Shown: positions 29,811-38,595 of the stretch, in pieces
Position numbering within the stretch: position 1 is the stretch's first letter
Layout: each line of letters starts with the position of its first letter
Origin: JAHBXE01 sp044222195
Lineage (GTDB): Bacteria; Planctomycetota; Phycisphaerae; Phycisphaerales; UBA1924
Assembly: GCA_044222195.1 (NCBI GenBank)
Contig: JBGANS010000006.1
Coordinates: 62,001-126,000, forward strand
DNA: 64,000 nt
Direction: 5' to 3'
Program-made: the position numbers and the translations under genes
Notes under the pieces: generated by a model
Database searches by the model: none
Told to the model about the DNA's origin: nothing
The model's input: the letters and a program-made list of their open reading frames with translations, nothing else

Positions 29811-31337
29811 TCACGGCCCTTGCTTCGGCGCCATCACCCCGCCGCGCTCAAACCCCACTGCCGCCGGCGCCACAAAGTACGTGTACAGCGAGATCAGCAC
29901 GATCGACAGAACGTTGAGAATGAAGCCCGCCCGCGCCATGTCCGACACACGCAAGCACCCGGACGCAAAGACCAACGCGTTGGGCGGCGTCCCCGTCGGC
30001 ATCATGTACGCATAGCTCGCCCCGATCGCGATCGGGAAGATGAGCAGGTACGGGTGCACCCCGAAGTTCACCGCCGCGGGCGCGAGAATCGGCAGGAAAA
30101 TCGTCACGATCGCCGTGTTGCTGCCAACCTCCGTCGCGAACACCACGACCGTCGTCACGATAAACACCAGGAGCAGCGGGTGGACCTTGATCCCCTCGAA
30201 CAATGTCCCGATGAACGCGTCCACGCCCGTCGTGCTCACCGCCGCGGCCAATGACAGCCCGCCCCCGAAGAGCAGCAGCACGCCCCACGGCACCCGCGCC
30301 GCACTCGCCCAGTCCAGGACGAACTCCCGCTTCCGCACGTTGACGGGCAGCAGGAACAACGCCAGCGAGCACCCGATCGCGATCGTCGCATCGGACAGCG
30401 CCACCGGTCGCCCGACAATGTCCGAAAACGCCCGCCCCAGCGGCTTGGCAAAGATCCACGCCGCCGCCGTCGTCACGAACACGATCAGCGTCAGCACTTC
30501 GCCCGCCCGCGGCGGCCCAAGGTTCCGCAGCTCCTTGCGGATCACCTCGCGCACACCCTCCAGCCGGTTCGCATTGAACCGACACGTCACTTTCACCAGC
30601 ACCAGCCACGACAGCGGCAGAAACACCAGCATGATCGGCGTGCCGACCTTGAGCCACTGCAGAAACGAAACTTCGACGCCGTAGGTCTTCTGCACAAACG
30701 CCGAGGCCACCGCGTTCGGCGGCGTGCCGATCACCGTCCCGATCCCGCCGATCGTCGCCGCGTACGCGATCCCCAGCATCATCGCCTTGGCGAAGTTGTG
30801 GGCGTGCTTGCCCCCGGGCTCATCCAGCCGGTGCCCGATCAGCGACACGATGCTCATCCCGATCGGCAGCATCATCACGGCTGTCGCTGTGTTCGATACC
30901 CACATGCTGATCGCCGCCGTCGCGACCATCACGCCCGCCACCAGCCGGTCCGGCCTTGTTCCCACCGCCAGGATCGTCCAGAGCGCAAACCGCTTGTGGA
31001 GGTTCCACCGCTCCATCGCGACGCCCAGAAGCATGCCGCCAAGGAACAGAAACACGACCTCATCCGCGTACGGTGCCGCGGCCTTCTTGATGTCCGCAAC
31101 TCCCAGAACTGGAAACAGCACCAGCGGCACCAGCGCCGTCGCCTGCATCGGCAGCGCTTCCGAAAGCCACCACACCGACATCAACACGATTGAGGCCAGC
31201 GTCGCTTTCCCCGCGTGCGACAGGTTCTCCCCGCCCAGCGATGGCAGCAGGTAATAAAGGATCTCCGCCAGCGCCGGCCCGGCAAAGAGCCCCGCCCACT
31301 GCAGCGCTGGATGGTTTGGCCCGTCTCGATCGGTCAT
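29811..31337 (-). CDS. DASS/SLC13-family anion-sodium symporter
   Basis: A 508-residue membrane protein with about eleven to twelve segments. Two copies of the SNT substrate/sodium motif are visible, SNTATAVMMLPIG in the first half and SNTAIVTIFLPI in the second, as in di- and tricarboxylate or sulfate carriers of the DASS family, together with GTVIGTPPNAVA and MMPTGTPPNALV. It should import dicarboxylates with sodium. The start MTDRDGPNHPAL at 31337 is preceded by GGGAG and by a TACCCT box. It is divergent from the methylase gene. Confidence 0.87.
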   Translation of the reverse strand: MTDRDGPNHPALQWAGLFAGPALAEILYYLLPSLGGENLSHAGKATLASIVLMSVWWLSEALPMQATALVPLVLFPVLGVADIKKAAAPYADEVVFLFLGGMLLGVAMERWNLHKRFALWTILAVGTRPDRLVAGVMVATAAISMWVSNTATAVMMLPIGMSIVSLIGHRLDEPGGKHAHNFAKAMMLGIAYAATIGGIGTVIGTPPNAVASAFVQKTYGVEVSFLQWLKVGTPIMLVFLPLSWLVLVKVTCRFNANRLEGVREVIRKELRNLGPPRAGEVLTLIVFVTTAAAWIFAKPLGRAFSDIVGRPVALSDATIAIGCSLALFLLPVNVRKREFVLDWASAARVPWGVLLLFGGGLSLAAAVSTTGVDAFIGTLFEGIKVHPLLLVFIVTTVVVFATEVGSNTAIVTIFLPILAPAAVNFGVHPYLLIFPIAIGASYAYMMPTGTPPNALVFASGCLRVSDMARAGFILNVLSIVLISLYTYFVAPAAVGFERGGVMAPKQGP

Positions 31338-31399
31338 GCGAACTCCCGAAAGCGGCCGATAGGGTACCGGAAAGCGCGTGCGGCACGCGTCCGCCTGAG

Positions 31400-31419
31400 C
31401 CTCTCGCGTGAGCGAGAGG
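31400..31419. repeat. Perfect hairpin in the transporter/methylase intergenic region
   Basis: An 8-bp stem cctctcgc / gcgagagg closes a GTGA loop, which would be a GNRA-type tetraloop if transcribed. No T-run follows on either strand, so it is not a terminator. It may be a dispersed palindromic repeat or a leader structure of the methylase. Confidence 0.6.
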
Positions 31420-31463
31420 TCCCTCTGCCTCACTCGAACGGTTTCGACGTTCAAGGTGCCTTC

Positions 31464-32591
31464 GTGATCAAGTACCTCGGCTCGAAGCGCCTCCTCATCC
31501 CCGGCATCCTCAGCGCGATCGCCTCGATCCGCGAAAGCGGCACCGTCCTCGACCTTTTCTCCGGTACCTCCCGAGTCGGTCACGCTCTGAAGCGCGCCAG
31601 CTACCGCGTCCTCGCCAACGATCACAACGCCTACGCCCACACGCTGGCCACGTGTTACGTCCAGGCCGACGCGGAGACCTCCCTCAACGAGGCGCGCGAG
31701 CTGATCCAGAACTTGAACGCAGGTTCGAAAGCGACCCGCGGCGTCCCGGACCACTTCACCCAGACCTACTGCCTCTCCTCCCGCTTCTTCCACCCCAAGA
31801 ACGGCCCTCGCATCCACGCCATCCGCGAGGAGATCGCCCGCCGGGACCTCGATCCCGAACTCGAAGCCGTCGCCCTCGTCTCCCTCATGGAAGCCGCCGA
31901 CCGAGTCGACTCCACGACCGGCGTCCAGATGGCCTACCTCAAGCAGTGGGCCCCCCGCGCCCACAACGACCTCGAACTCCGCATCCCCGACGTCCTCCCC
32001 CGCGCCGCTTCCGGCAAGGGCGCCGCCTTCTGCATGGACGCCGCCGCCGCGGCACGCACACTCGCCCCCGAGGCCGACGTCATCTACATCGACCCGCCCT
32101 ACAACCAGCACAGCTACCTCGGCAACTACCACATCTGGGAAACACTCATCCGCTGGGACGCCCCCGAGGTCTACGGCACGGCCTGCAAGCGCCTCGACTG
32201 CCGCGAACGCAAGTCCGCGTTCAACTCCAAGCGAGCGATGCGCGAGGCGATGGAAGAAGTGATCGAGGCCTGCGGCGACAAAGCCCTCGTCGTGTCATTC
32301 AACGATGAGGGATACCTCAGCCGCGCCGAACTCGAATCCATGCTCGCCAAAGGCCGCCGCGTCCGCGTGATCGAACGTGACTACAAGCGTTACGTCGGCG
32401 CCCAGATCGGCATCTACAACCCCAGCGGCGAACGTGTCGGCAAGGTGAGCCACCTGCGGAACACCGAGATGCTCTTTGTGGCGACACCCCGACGCCCCAA
32501 GCAAGTCGGAACCGCGACCGTCAGGGAGCGGAAGCGCCCGACCACCCGGCGTGCTCCTGTCCGCCGGGCACTCCTAGCGTCCGCTCCTTAA
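31464..32591 (+). CDS. D12-class DNA adenine N6-methyltransferase (orphan)
   Basis: A 375-residue protein with the Dam/D12 order of motifs: the N-terminal KYLGSKRLLIPGI, motif I DLFSGTSRVG (residues about 30-39) for SAM binding, and the catalytic DPPYNQHSYLGNYH (DPPY at about 211-214), then FNSKRAM and RDYKRYVG. It methylates adenine N6 in DNA; the recognition site is unknown. GTG 31464 was chosen because family similarity begins there. No restriction enzyme is adjacent. The last roughly 28 residues (RERKRPTTRRAPVRR..) and the TAA stop come from an inverted-repeat element, not from the family. Confidence 0.85.
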   Translation: MIKYLGSKRLLIPGILSAIASIRESGTVLDLFSGTSRVGHALKRASYRVLANDHNAYAHTLATCYVQADAETSLNEARELIQNLNAGSKATRGVPDHFTQTYCLSSRFFHPKNGPRIHAIREEIARRDLDPELEAVALVSLMEAADRVDSTTGVQMAYLKQWAPRAHNDLELRIPDVLPRAASGKGAAFCMDAAAAARTLAPEADVIYIDPPYNQHSYLGNYHIWETLIRWDAPEVYGTACKRLDCRERKSAFNSKRAMREAMEEVIEACGDKALVVSFNDEGYLSRAELESMLAKGRRVRVIERDYKRYVGAQIGIYNPSGERVGKVSHLRNTEMLFVATPRRPKQVGTATVRERKRPTTRRAPVRRALLASAP

Positions 32592-32607
32592 CGGTCGCGC
32601 TTCCGAC
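32505..32607. repeat. Inverted repeat pair A at the 3' end of the methylase gene
   Basis: The left copy 32505-32530 (gtcggaaccgcgaccgtcag then ggagcg) and right copy 32582-32607 are reverse complements at 23 of 26 positions. A second pair of the same family is at 33980-34080. The methylase stop codon lies inside the right copy. Confidence 0.82.
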
Positions 32608-32609
32608 CG

Positions 32610-33941
32610 TTACAGCAACTTCAACTGTTTCTCACTCCCCGCCACCGCCACCGCCACCGCCGCATCCCCTGTCACGTTCACAATCGTCCGGCACATATCC
32701 AGGATCCGGTCCACAGCCAGGATCATCGCGATCCCCTCCGTCGGCACACCGTAGGTCTTCAAAACAATCACCAGCATCACCATCCCGCCCGACGGAATCC
32801 CCGGCGTCCCGATCGCCGACATCACCGCCGTGATCACGATCGTCGCCTGCTGCGCGAGCGAAAGCCCCAGCCCATAGAACTGCGCCAGGAACACCGTCGC
32901 GACGCCCTGCATCATCGCCGTGCCGTCCATGTTGATCTTCACGCCGAACGCGCACACAAAGCTCGTGATGTCCGGCGGCACGCCCAGCTTGTCCCGCACG
33001 TTCGCGATCGTCACCGGCAGTGTCGCGGCCGAGGAACTGCTGCTGAACGCCACCATTTGCACCTGCGCGATGCCGCGGAAGAACTGCCGAACGGTGATCG
33101 GCGAGAAGATCCGCACGACCGCCGGGTAGATCACCAGTTGAATGATCGCGAGGCCCAGGAGAACGGTGACGCAGTAGGCCCCGAGAGAAACAAGAACGTC
33201 ATAGCCCAGCGTTGCGACAATCGGCGTGATGAGGCAGAAGACGCCAACCGGCGCCGCACGGACGATCCAGCGGACGATCGTGGTGAAGGCTTCGGTAAGC
33301 GTTTCGGAGAGTTCGAGGAGCGGACGAGACCGCTCTCTCGGAAGGATCGTGAGCGCGATGCCGATCATGAGGGCAAGGAAGACAACCTGCAGCATCTCGC
33401 CCTCGGCCAAGGCCTTGAACGGGTTCTTGGGGACGATGTCGGCGATGAGGTCCCAGGCCCTGGTCGACTTGGCGGTGTTCGCGAGTTCCGTGGCCTTCTG
33501 AACCTGTCCCTGTGTCTTCTCGATGATGAGCGCCCGACTCTGCTCCGAGATGAACCGCGAACCGCCGGGCTGAATGATGTTGACCAGCGCGAGACCGACG
33601 ATGACGCTCAGCGTCGCGGTGCACGCGAAGATACCCACAGTCTTGCCGCCGAGCCGCCCCAGCTTGCGAAAGTCACCAAGGCTCCCGATCGCGTGAATGA
33701 GCGCGAAAAGGATGATCGGAACGGCGATGAAACTGAGGGACCGTTTGAAGAGTTCGCCGATCAGGCCGTTGAGGTTGATCAGGAAGTTGAAGAAGCCCTC
33801 AAGAAACGAATCCTTGGGCGCGGCGGACCAGAGCTGCTTGGAAAACTCCTTCAGGATCAGGCCCACCACGACCCCAAGGGCCAAGCCGAAGAGGATCTTC
33901 CAGTGAAGGGCGATGCGAGGTTTGCGGGCAGGCTCGGACAT
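32610..33941 (-). CDS. Dicarboxylate/amino acid:cation symporter (DAACS family)
   Basis: A 443-residue membrane protein of the GltP/DctA family. The N-terminal helices (LHWKILFGLALGVVVGLILK) and LSFIAVPIILFALIHAIGSL are typical. The serine-rich re-entrant loop motif (FSSSSSAATLPVTIANV) and the substrate-site NMDGTAMMQGVATVFLAQ are intact, as is the second-loop SAIGTPGIPSGGMVML. It should import glutamate, aspartate or C4-dicarboxylates with protons or sodium. A TACCTT hexamer ends 8 bases before the ATG. It is enclosed by the two inverted-repeat pairs of the family described at 32505 and 33980. Confidence 0.92.
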   Translation of the reverse strand: MSEPARKPRIALHWKILFGLALGVVVGLILKEFSKQLWSAAPKDSFLEGFFNFLINLNGLIGELFKRSLSFIAVPIILFALIHAIGSLGDFRKLGRLGGKTVGIFACTATLSVIVGLALVNIIQPGGSRFISEQSRALIIEKTQGQVQKATELANTAKSTRAWDLIADIVPKNPFKALAEGEMLQVVFLALMIGIALTILPRERSRPLLELSETLTEAFTTIVRWIVRAAPVGVFCLITPIVATLGYDVLVSLGAYCVTVLLGLAIIQLVIYPAVVRIFSPITVRQFFRGIAQVQMVAFSSSSSAATLPVTIANVRDKLGVPPDITSFVCAFGVKINMDGTAMMQGVATVFLAQFYGLGLSLAQQATIVITAVMSAIGTPGIPSGGMVMLVIVLKTYGVPTEGIAMILAVDRILDMCRTIVNVTGDAAVAVAVAGSEKQLKLL

Positions 33942-33979
33942 GCCGCGTCAAGGTACGGTTCGGGACGCGGAAACACAAA

Positions 33980-34080
33980 TCGGAACCGCGACCGTCAGGG
34001 AGCGGAACCGTGGAACTTGTTGTGCTGCCGGACGCGAGAGGATGCCGGTCGTGTTCGCTTCTTCACGATCGCGGTTCCGA
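33980..34080. repeat. Inverted repeat pair B at the 3' end of the Hsp70 gene
   Basis: The left copy 33980-34007 (tcggaaccgcgaccgtcagg then gagcggaa) shares 26 identical bases with the left copy of pair A. The right copy 34056-34080 is its reverse complement at 21 of 25 positions. It encodes the last residues (SEPRS) and the TGA of the Hsp70 gene. Confidence 0.82.
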
Positions 34081-35994
34081 GACGGCTTTCAGCGACTCCG
34101 CAATCCCCACCTCTTGGAGCCGCACGCTCCCCTGATCCAGCGCGTTCTTCGCCTGGTACATCGCATCCGCGTTGACCGACGTCCAATCCCGCTCCGCCGC
34201 CTCAACCATCCCGCGCAGTGTCCGAATCAAAGCACGAAGCTCCGCCGCGTATCCCGCCTCCAGCTTCGATGAGTACTTCTCCAGCCGCTCCCCGATCCAC
34301 TTCAAGTCCAGCTTGCTGTTCACAACCAGGTCCGTGATCCGATGCCGCGCCATGTCCTCCCGCGCATGCGTCAGCGACTCCGACTCCATCCGGTCCACTT
34401 CCTCCCGACTCAGCCCGTGATTGGGCACAACCTGGAGCGCCGCCCGCCGCCCGCTCCGCCGCTCGTGCGCCGACACATTCAGCACGCCGTTGGCATCCAC
34501 CAGGAACTCGACCTCGACCTGCGGTATCCCCGCCGGCATCGGCGGCAGCCCGCGCAGGTGAAACGTCCCAAGGCTCCGGCAATCCTCGACCATCTCCCGC
34601 TCACCCTGCAGCACCTGCAGCTTGATCGACGTCTGCCCATCCACCTGCGTGCTGAACATCTCCGTCGCCCGCGCCGGCACCGTCGAGTTCCGGAAGATCA
34701 GTTTCGCCACCGCTCCGCCCGCCGTCTCGATCCCCAGCGACAGCGGGATCACATCCAGCAGCAGCGCCCCCTTGACCACCCCCGACAGGATCCCCGCCTG
34801 CACCGCCGCGCCGAGCGCAACCACCTGATCGGGATCCAGCGCTGTGTACGGCGGCAATCCAAAGAACTCGCCCACGCGCTTCCTCACCAGCGGTATCCGC
34901 GTCGATCCACCCACCATGACCACCGCGTCGAGCTTCCGTTTCGCCTCCTCCGGCGTCACATCAAGCTGCCGCGCCGCATCGCGCACCGCACGTTCGCAAA
35001 TCCCAACGGCCCGATCCACCCACGCCGCAATCAGCCCCTCAAGCTCCCCGCGCCCAATCGTCCGCCGATACAGCACGTGATCAGCCTGAACCGCCACCGT
35101 CGCCGTCTCCCGCTCGCTGAGTTCACACTTCGCCCGCTCCGCCGCCGCCGTCAACGCCTGCCGCGCCGACGCCGAAAGCCCCCGCACTTCTGACACAGCA
35201 GCGGTGGGGGCCGCCCGCCGCGCCTCTGCTTCAATCTCCCGCGCAAAGACCTCGACCAGCATGTGGTCCACATCGTCCCCGCCCAGATGGGTGTCCCCCG
35301 ACGTCGCCAGCACCTGAAAGATGTCCCGCGTTGAATCCCCGGCACCCGTCTGCACCAGCTTCAATATTGAAACATCAAACGTCCCACCCCCCAGGTCAAA
35401 CACCGCCACCATCGAAGGCGCGGCCTTGCCTCCCGCCCGATCCAGCCCCAACCCATACGCCAGCGCCGCCGCCGTCGGCTCGGGCACGATCCGCACCACA
35501 TCCAGCCCAGCGATCCGCCCCGCATCCCGCGTCGCCTGCCTCTGCGAATCATCAAAGTACGCGGGCACGGTAATGACAGCCTGCGTGACCGGTTCCCCGA
35601 GCCGCCGCGACGCCTGCTCTCGTAGCGCCTTCAGAATGACCGCCGACACTTCCTGCGGCGAGACGACTCTTCCTTCGCCCTCACCCGGCAGCCGAATCCT
35701 CGCCGTCCGATGCTCCCCCTCGATCACGTCATACGAAAGAAAACGCAAGTCCGCCGCGGCGTCCGCCCGCGACCTCCCCATGAGCCGCTTCACACTCGCG
35801 ATCGTCGTCCCCGGAAACTCCGCCGCGTGCGCCCGCGCTTCAAAGCCGACAACCGTGGTGCCGTCGGCCTCATACCGAACCACGCTCGGCGCAAGTGCCC
35901 TCCCTGAATCATCCGGCAGAATCCGCGGCCCCTTCGCATCGCAAATGGCCACCAGGCTGTTCGTCGTGCCCAGATCAATCCCGACTATGGCCAT
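34063..35994 (-). CDS. Hsp70-family chaperone (DnaK/HscA-like)
   Basis: A 643-residue protein. The ATPase domain has all phosphate motifs: VGIDLGTTNSLVA (residues 4-16), VITVPAYFDDSQRQATRDAG, VPEPTAAALAYG and VAVFDLGGGTFDVSIL, VVMVGGSTRIPLV. The substrate-binding domain follows (LLLDVIPLSLGIETAGG, VEVEFLVDANGVLNVSAHER), with a short C-terminal lid and no EEVD-like tail. The sequence is more HscA-like than DnaK-like in its opening, but no HscB, IscU or ferredoxin gene is adjacent, nor GrpE or DnaJ. The start is fixed by a TATCCT box 5 bases upstream. The C-terminal codons come from a repeat. Confidence 0.9.
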   Translation of the reverse strand: MAIVGIDLGTTNSLVAICDAKGPRILPDDSGRALAPSVVRYEADGTTVVGFEARAHAAEFPGTTIASVKRLMGRSRADAAADLRFLSYDVIEGEHRTARIRLPGEGEGRVVSPQEVSAVILKALREQASRRLGEPVTQAVITVPAYFDDSQRQATRDAGRIAGLDVVRIVPEPTAAALAYGLGLDRAGGKAAPSMVAVFDLGGGTFDVSILKLVQTGAGDSTRDIFQVLATSGDTHLGGDDVDHMLVEVFAREIEAEARRAAPTAAVSEVRGLSASARQALTAAAERAKCELSERETATVAVQADHVLYRRTIGRGELEGLIAAWVDRAVGICERAVRDAARQLDVTPEEAKRKLDAVVMVGGSTRIPLVRKRVGEFFGLPPYTALDPDQVVALGAAVQAGILSGVVKGALLLDVIPLSLGIETAGGAVAKLIFRNSTVPARATEMFSTQVDGQTSIKLQVLQGEREMVEDCRSLGTFHLRGLPPMPAGIPQVEVEFLVDANGVLNVSAHERRSGRRAALQVVPNHGLSREEVDRMESESLTHAREDMARHRITDLVVNSKLDLKWIGERLEKYSSKLEAGYAAELRALIRTLRGMVEAAERDWTSVNADAMYQAKNALDQGSVRLQEVGIAESLKAVSEPRS

Positions 35995-35999
35995 GCGTG

Positions 36000-36005
36000 A
36001 GGATA
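36000..36005 (-). promoter_or_regulatory. -10-like TATCCT of the Hsp70 gene
   Basis: On the minus strand TATCCT ends 5 bases before ATG 35994, predicting a leaderless mRNA. Confidence 0.5.
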
Positions 36006-36062
36006 GGAAAGCCGCGGCGGACCGTCGTCGGCCCGCCGCGGCATCTTCCCTTTGAACTCTGG

Positions 36063-36926
36063 TCAGCTCCGCCGCCGTCGAGCCACGATCAGCCCCGCCG
36101 CAAGCACAAGCCCCGACGCCGGCGCCGGCACCGGATTGACAATGACGTCATCCAGCACCAGTTCCGTGGTCGTGCCCATCCCGTACGGGTTCAGGTTGAA
36201 GTGCCCCCAGTTCGTGAACTCCAGCGTCACCGGCAGCGATGGATTGATCGGCGTAAAGCTGAACTCCAGCCGCAGCCCGGCGCCATACGCGGCCCCCCCG
36301 CCCGGCACGGCGAAGTAGCGGTACGGATTGCCCGCCACGGTGTTGGACACGCGCAGCCCGAAGATGCCGTCCGGAATCCCGGGCCCGCCGCTCCCGGCGC
36401 CCTCGCCCGAAACCCAGAAGCTGAGAATGTACGACGGCGCCGGCGTCGCGTTCGTCGGCACCGTCTGTGTCAGCACGACCGGCGTCGGGAACGTCGGCAG
36501 CGGCGGCAGAATCACCGGCGTCCCCGCGAAAGTCACCTCGCCGCTCGGGTTGAACGTCGGTTGCAGGCTCGTCACCGCGCCCTGCCCGTTCCCGAAGTAC
36601 AACGCGTTGCCGCCATCAGGCAGCACGCCCGAGTTGCGCAGTCGAAACGGCGAGCCCGCATCCCGCCCCCACACCGCGTAGTTGGTCGATGGACCCGAAG
36701 AGGTCCACCCCGGCGGCACCGCCAGCGGCGTGTTGGCCGTTCCTGTCGCCCAGAACGGTTGCGCCGGTCCGGGCCCGCCCCCCGGCAGTTCAAAGCTCCC
36801 ATTCGTCACCAGGTTCCCGACATGCGTCCCGATCTGCGGCCCCGACGGCAGCAGCGTCAGCTGCGCCCCCGCGATCGACGCCAGCGCAAGAACTCCCGAC
36901 GCGGCCACAACGCGACACCTGTACAT
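36063..36926 (-). CDS. PEP-CTERM-type secreted protein
   Basis: A 287-residue exported protein: signal peptide (MYRCRVVAASGVLALASIAGAQ), then a beta-sandwich-like domain beginning NLVTNGSFELPGGGPG and containing ALYFGNGQGAVTSLQP, as in carbohydrate-binding-like domains. The C-terminal sorting signal is VPAPASGLVLAAGLIVARRRRS: a PEP-like PxP motif, a hydrophobic helix and an Arg tail. Such proteins are processed by an exosortase and retained at the envelope; no exosortase gene is in the window. A GGGAG ribosome-binding site precedes the ATG. Confidence 0.82.
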   Translation of the reverse strand: MYRCRVVAASGVLALASIAGAQLTLLPSGPQIGTHVGNLVTNGSFELPGGGPGPAQPFWATGTANTPLAVPPGWTSSGPSTNYAVWGRDAGSPFRLRNSGVLPDGGNALYFGNGQGAVTSLQPTFNPSGEVTFAGTPVILPPLPTFPTPVVLTQTVPTNATPAPSYILSFWVSGEGAGSGGPGIPDGIFGLRVSNTVAGNPYRYFAVPGGGAAYGAGLRLEFSFTPINPSLPVTLEFTNWGHFNLNPYGMGTTTELVLDDVIVNPVPAPASGLVLAAGLIVARRRRS

Positions 36927-37411
36927 AGTCAGTCTCCCTCAAGTCGGGCCTCCAGTTGGCCCCCGATTCGCCCCGTCGAAAAACGCGGGCGCGATCAACG
37001 ACACACAGACTGCGTCGCGCGCCCGCCAATCTTGCACCTGAGGTTTCAACCCCGAAGCTCCCGCCCTTTCCACGCGGCAAACTGTGCCGGTTCTGCCGGC
37101 GAGCGGCCAACGGAAGCACGCGCTGGACCCCGCTGAGCTTGGCCGCGGCGCCTTCTTCACGCGTGAACTGGCAACGAATGAAACGGCGGCGCCGTGAAAA
37201 TGGTTTAATCCCCGCCGGCGAAAACGAGGGGTTTTCGCGCTCGCTGCACGGGCGTCCGCGCCGGACCGATGATCTAAAGTACGGGCGAGCGGAGCCACCC
37301 CGGAACACGCGCGCGTGGGGGGTTCGTGGAAGTGGGCCGGTAACGAGCCACGCTCCCCGAACAGCGCTCGCCTCAAGACACGTTCAGGTCGTCGAACCTT
37401 TCGGAGGGTCT
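36927..37411. other. Divergent intergenic region before the GH5-like gene
   Basis: About 485 bases with no convincing gene. A perfect 8-bp hairpin (gcgaaaac gaggg gttttcgc) lies at 37218-37238. Candidate -10 sequences for the rightward gene are TTTAAT (37204-37209) and TAAAGT (about 37275), which would give a structured leader of 130-200 bases. The Shine-Dalgarno GGAGGG is at about 37402-37407. Confidence 0.5.
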
Positions 37412-38563
37412 ATGAAGCGCATCGTCCTTGTGTCCGGCACCGTCCTCTCGCTCCTCCAGTCCGACCTCGCCGCTCAGACCCTGTCTCCCACACTGCAGGT
37501 CTCCGACCGCAACATCCTCGACCGCTGCGGCAACCCGCTCGTCCTGCGGGGCCTCGAGCAGAACCAGACCGTCAACGTCAACGGCGGCACCGTCATCAAC
37601 GGCTCGTGGGACGCCGTCGTCGACCAGCTCAACACCACCCGCGCCAACGAAATGCGCATCATCCTCGAGGATGTCAACGTCGCCCAGACCCGCCAGATGG
37701 TCGAGCGAGCCGTCAGCAAGAACCTCGTCGTCGAGATCCACTCCTCCATCGGCTACTACAGCCAGTCCGCCGTCCAGCAGATGGTCGCCGCCAACAAGAC
37801 CCACCTCATCCTCGGCATCTTCGGCGAGCCCGCCTACAACAACCGAACGCAGTGGCAGCAGGAAACCATGAGCGCCCTGCAGACCATCCGCGCCCTCGGC
37901 TACGACGCCCCCGTCCTCATCATGGCCAACAACTACGGGCGAGACCTGCCCAGCGTGCTCCAGTACGGCCAGACCCTCGTCAACGCCGACCCGCTGCACC
38001 GCGTCATCATGGGCTGGCAGGCCTACTGGGGCGCCAGCAACTGGTACCAGAACCTCTACGGCATGACCTTCCAGCAGGCCATCACGCAGATCGCCGCCCA
38101 GCACTTCCCCATCCAGGTCGGCCTCACCTACAACGCCGACGCCCCCGCCGATCCCATCAACTACCAGCTCCTTATGTCGCTCACGCGCACCAACAACATC
38201 TCCACCCACTTCTGGGACTACTACTCCCGCAACTCCCTCGACCAGAACAAGCTGGTCTCCTGCAACCTCGCCAACCTGCAGTGGAGCAACTACTCGCTCG
38301 GTCAGACCGTCCTCGTCTCCGACCCCAACAGCTTCTGGAACCAGAACGCCCCGCGCGCCTGCACCGCCGCGCCCGTCTGCTACGCCAACTGCGACAGCAG
38401 CACCCTCGCCCCGGTCCTCAACGCCAACGACTTCCAGTGCTTCCTCGACAAGTTCGCCACCGGAAGCTCCATCGCCAACTGCGACGGGTCCACCGCGGCC
38501 CCCGTCCTCAGCGCCAACGACTTCCAGTGCTTTCTCAACAAGTTCGCGGCGGGTTGCACGTAA
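37412..38563 (+). CDS. Secreted GH5-like (cellulase-fold) protein with two dockerin-like modules
   Basis: A 383-residue protein with a signal peptide (MKRIVLVSGTVLSLLQSDLAAQ) and a strong ribosome-binding site. The body resembles glycoside hydrolase family 5: LDRCGNPLVLRGLEQNQ at the start of the barrel, MRIILEDVNVAQ, and the proton-donor region HLILGIFGEPAYNN (Glu139). At the position where a nucleophile Glu is expected (normally VGEFG) the sequence is FPIQVGLTYNADAP, without Glu, so activity is doubtful. The last 62 residues are two ANDFQCFL-type dockerin-like modules that end FAAGCT, like the protein at 4653. Confidence 0.8.
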   Translation: MKRIVLVSGTVLSLLQSDLAAQTLSPTLQVSDRNILDRCGNPLVLRGLEQNQTVNVNGGTVINGSWDAVVDQLNTTRANEMRIILEDVNVAQTRQMVERAVSKNLVVEIHSSIGYYSQSAVQQMVAANKTHLILGIFGEPAYNNRTQWQQETMSALQTIRALGYDAPVLIMANNYGRDLPSVLQYGQTLVNADPLHRVIMGWQAYWGASNWYQNLYGMTFQQAITQIAAQHFPIQVGLTYNADAPADPINYQLLMSLTRTNNISTHFWDYYSRNSLDQNKLVSCNLANLQWSNYSLGQTVLVSDPNSFWNQNAPRACTAAPVCYANCDSSTLAPVLNANDFQCFLDKFATGSSIANCDGSTAAPVLSANDFQCFLNKFAAGCT

Positions 38564-38595
38564 GAACAGGCTGATCAGACCCCGCTCTCTACGTC

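Noticed and set aside
31464..32591. The adenine methylase as half of a restriction-modification or BREX/DISARM locus.
   Set aside because: Both flanking genes are metabolite transporters, and no nuclease, helicase or specificity gene is within several kb.
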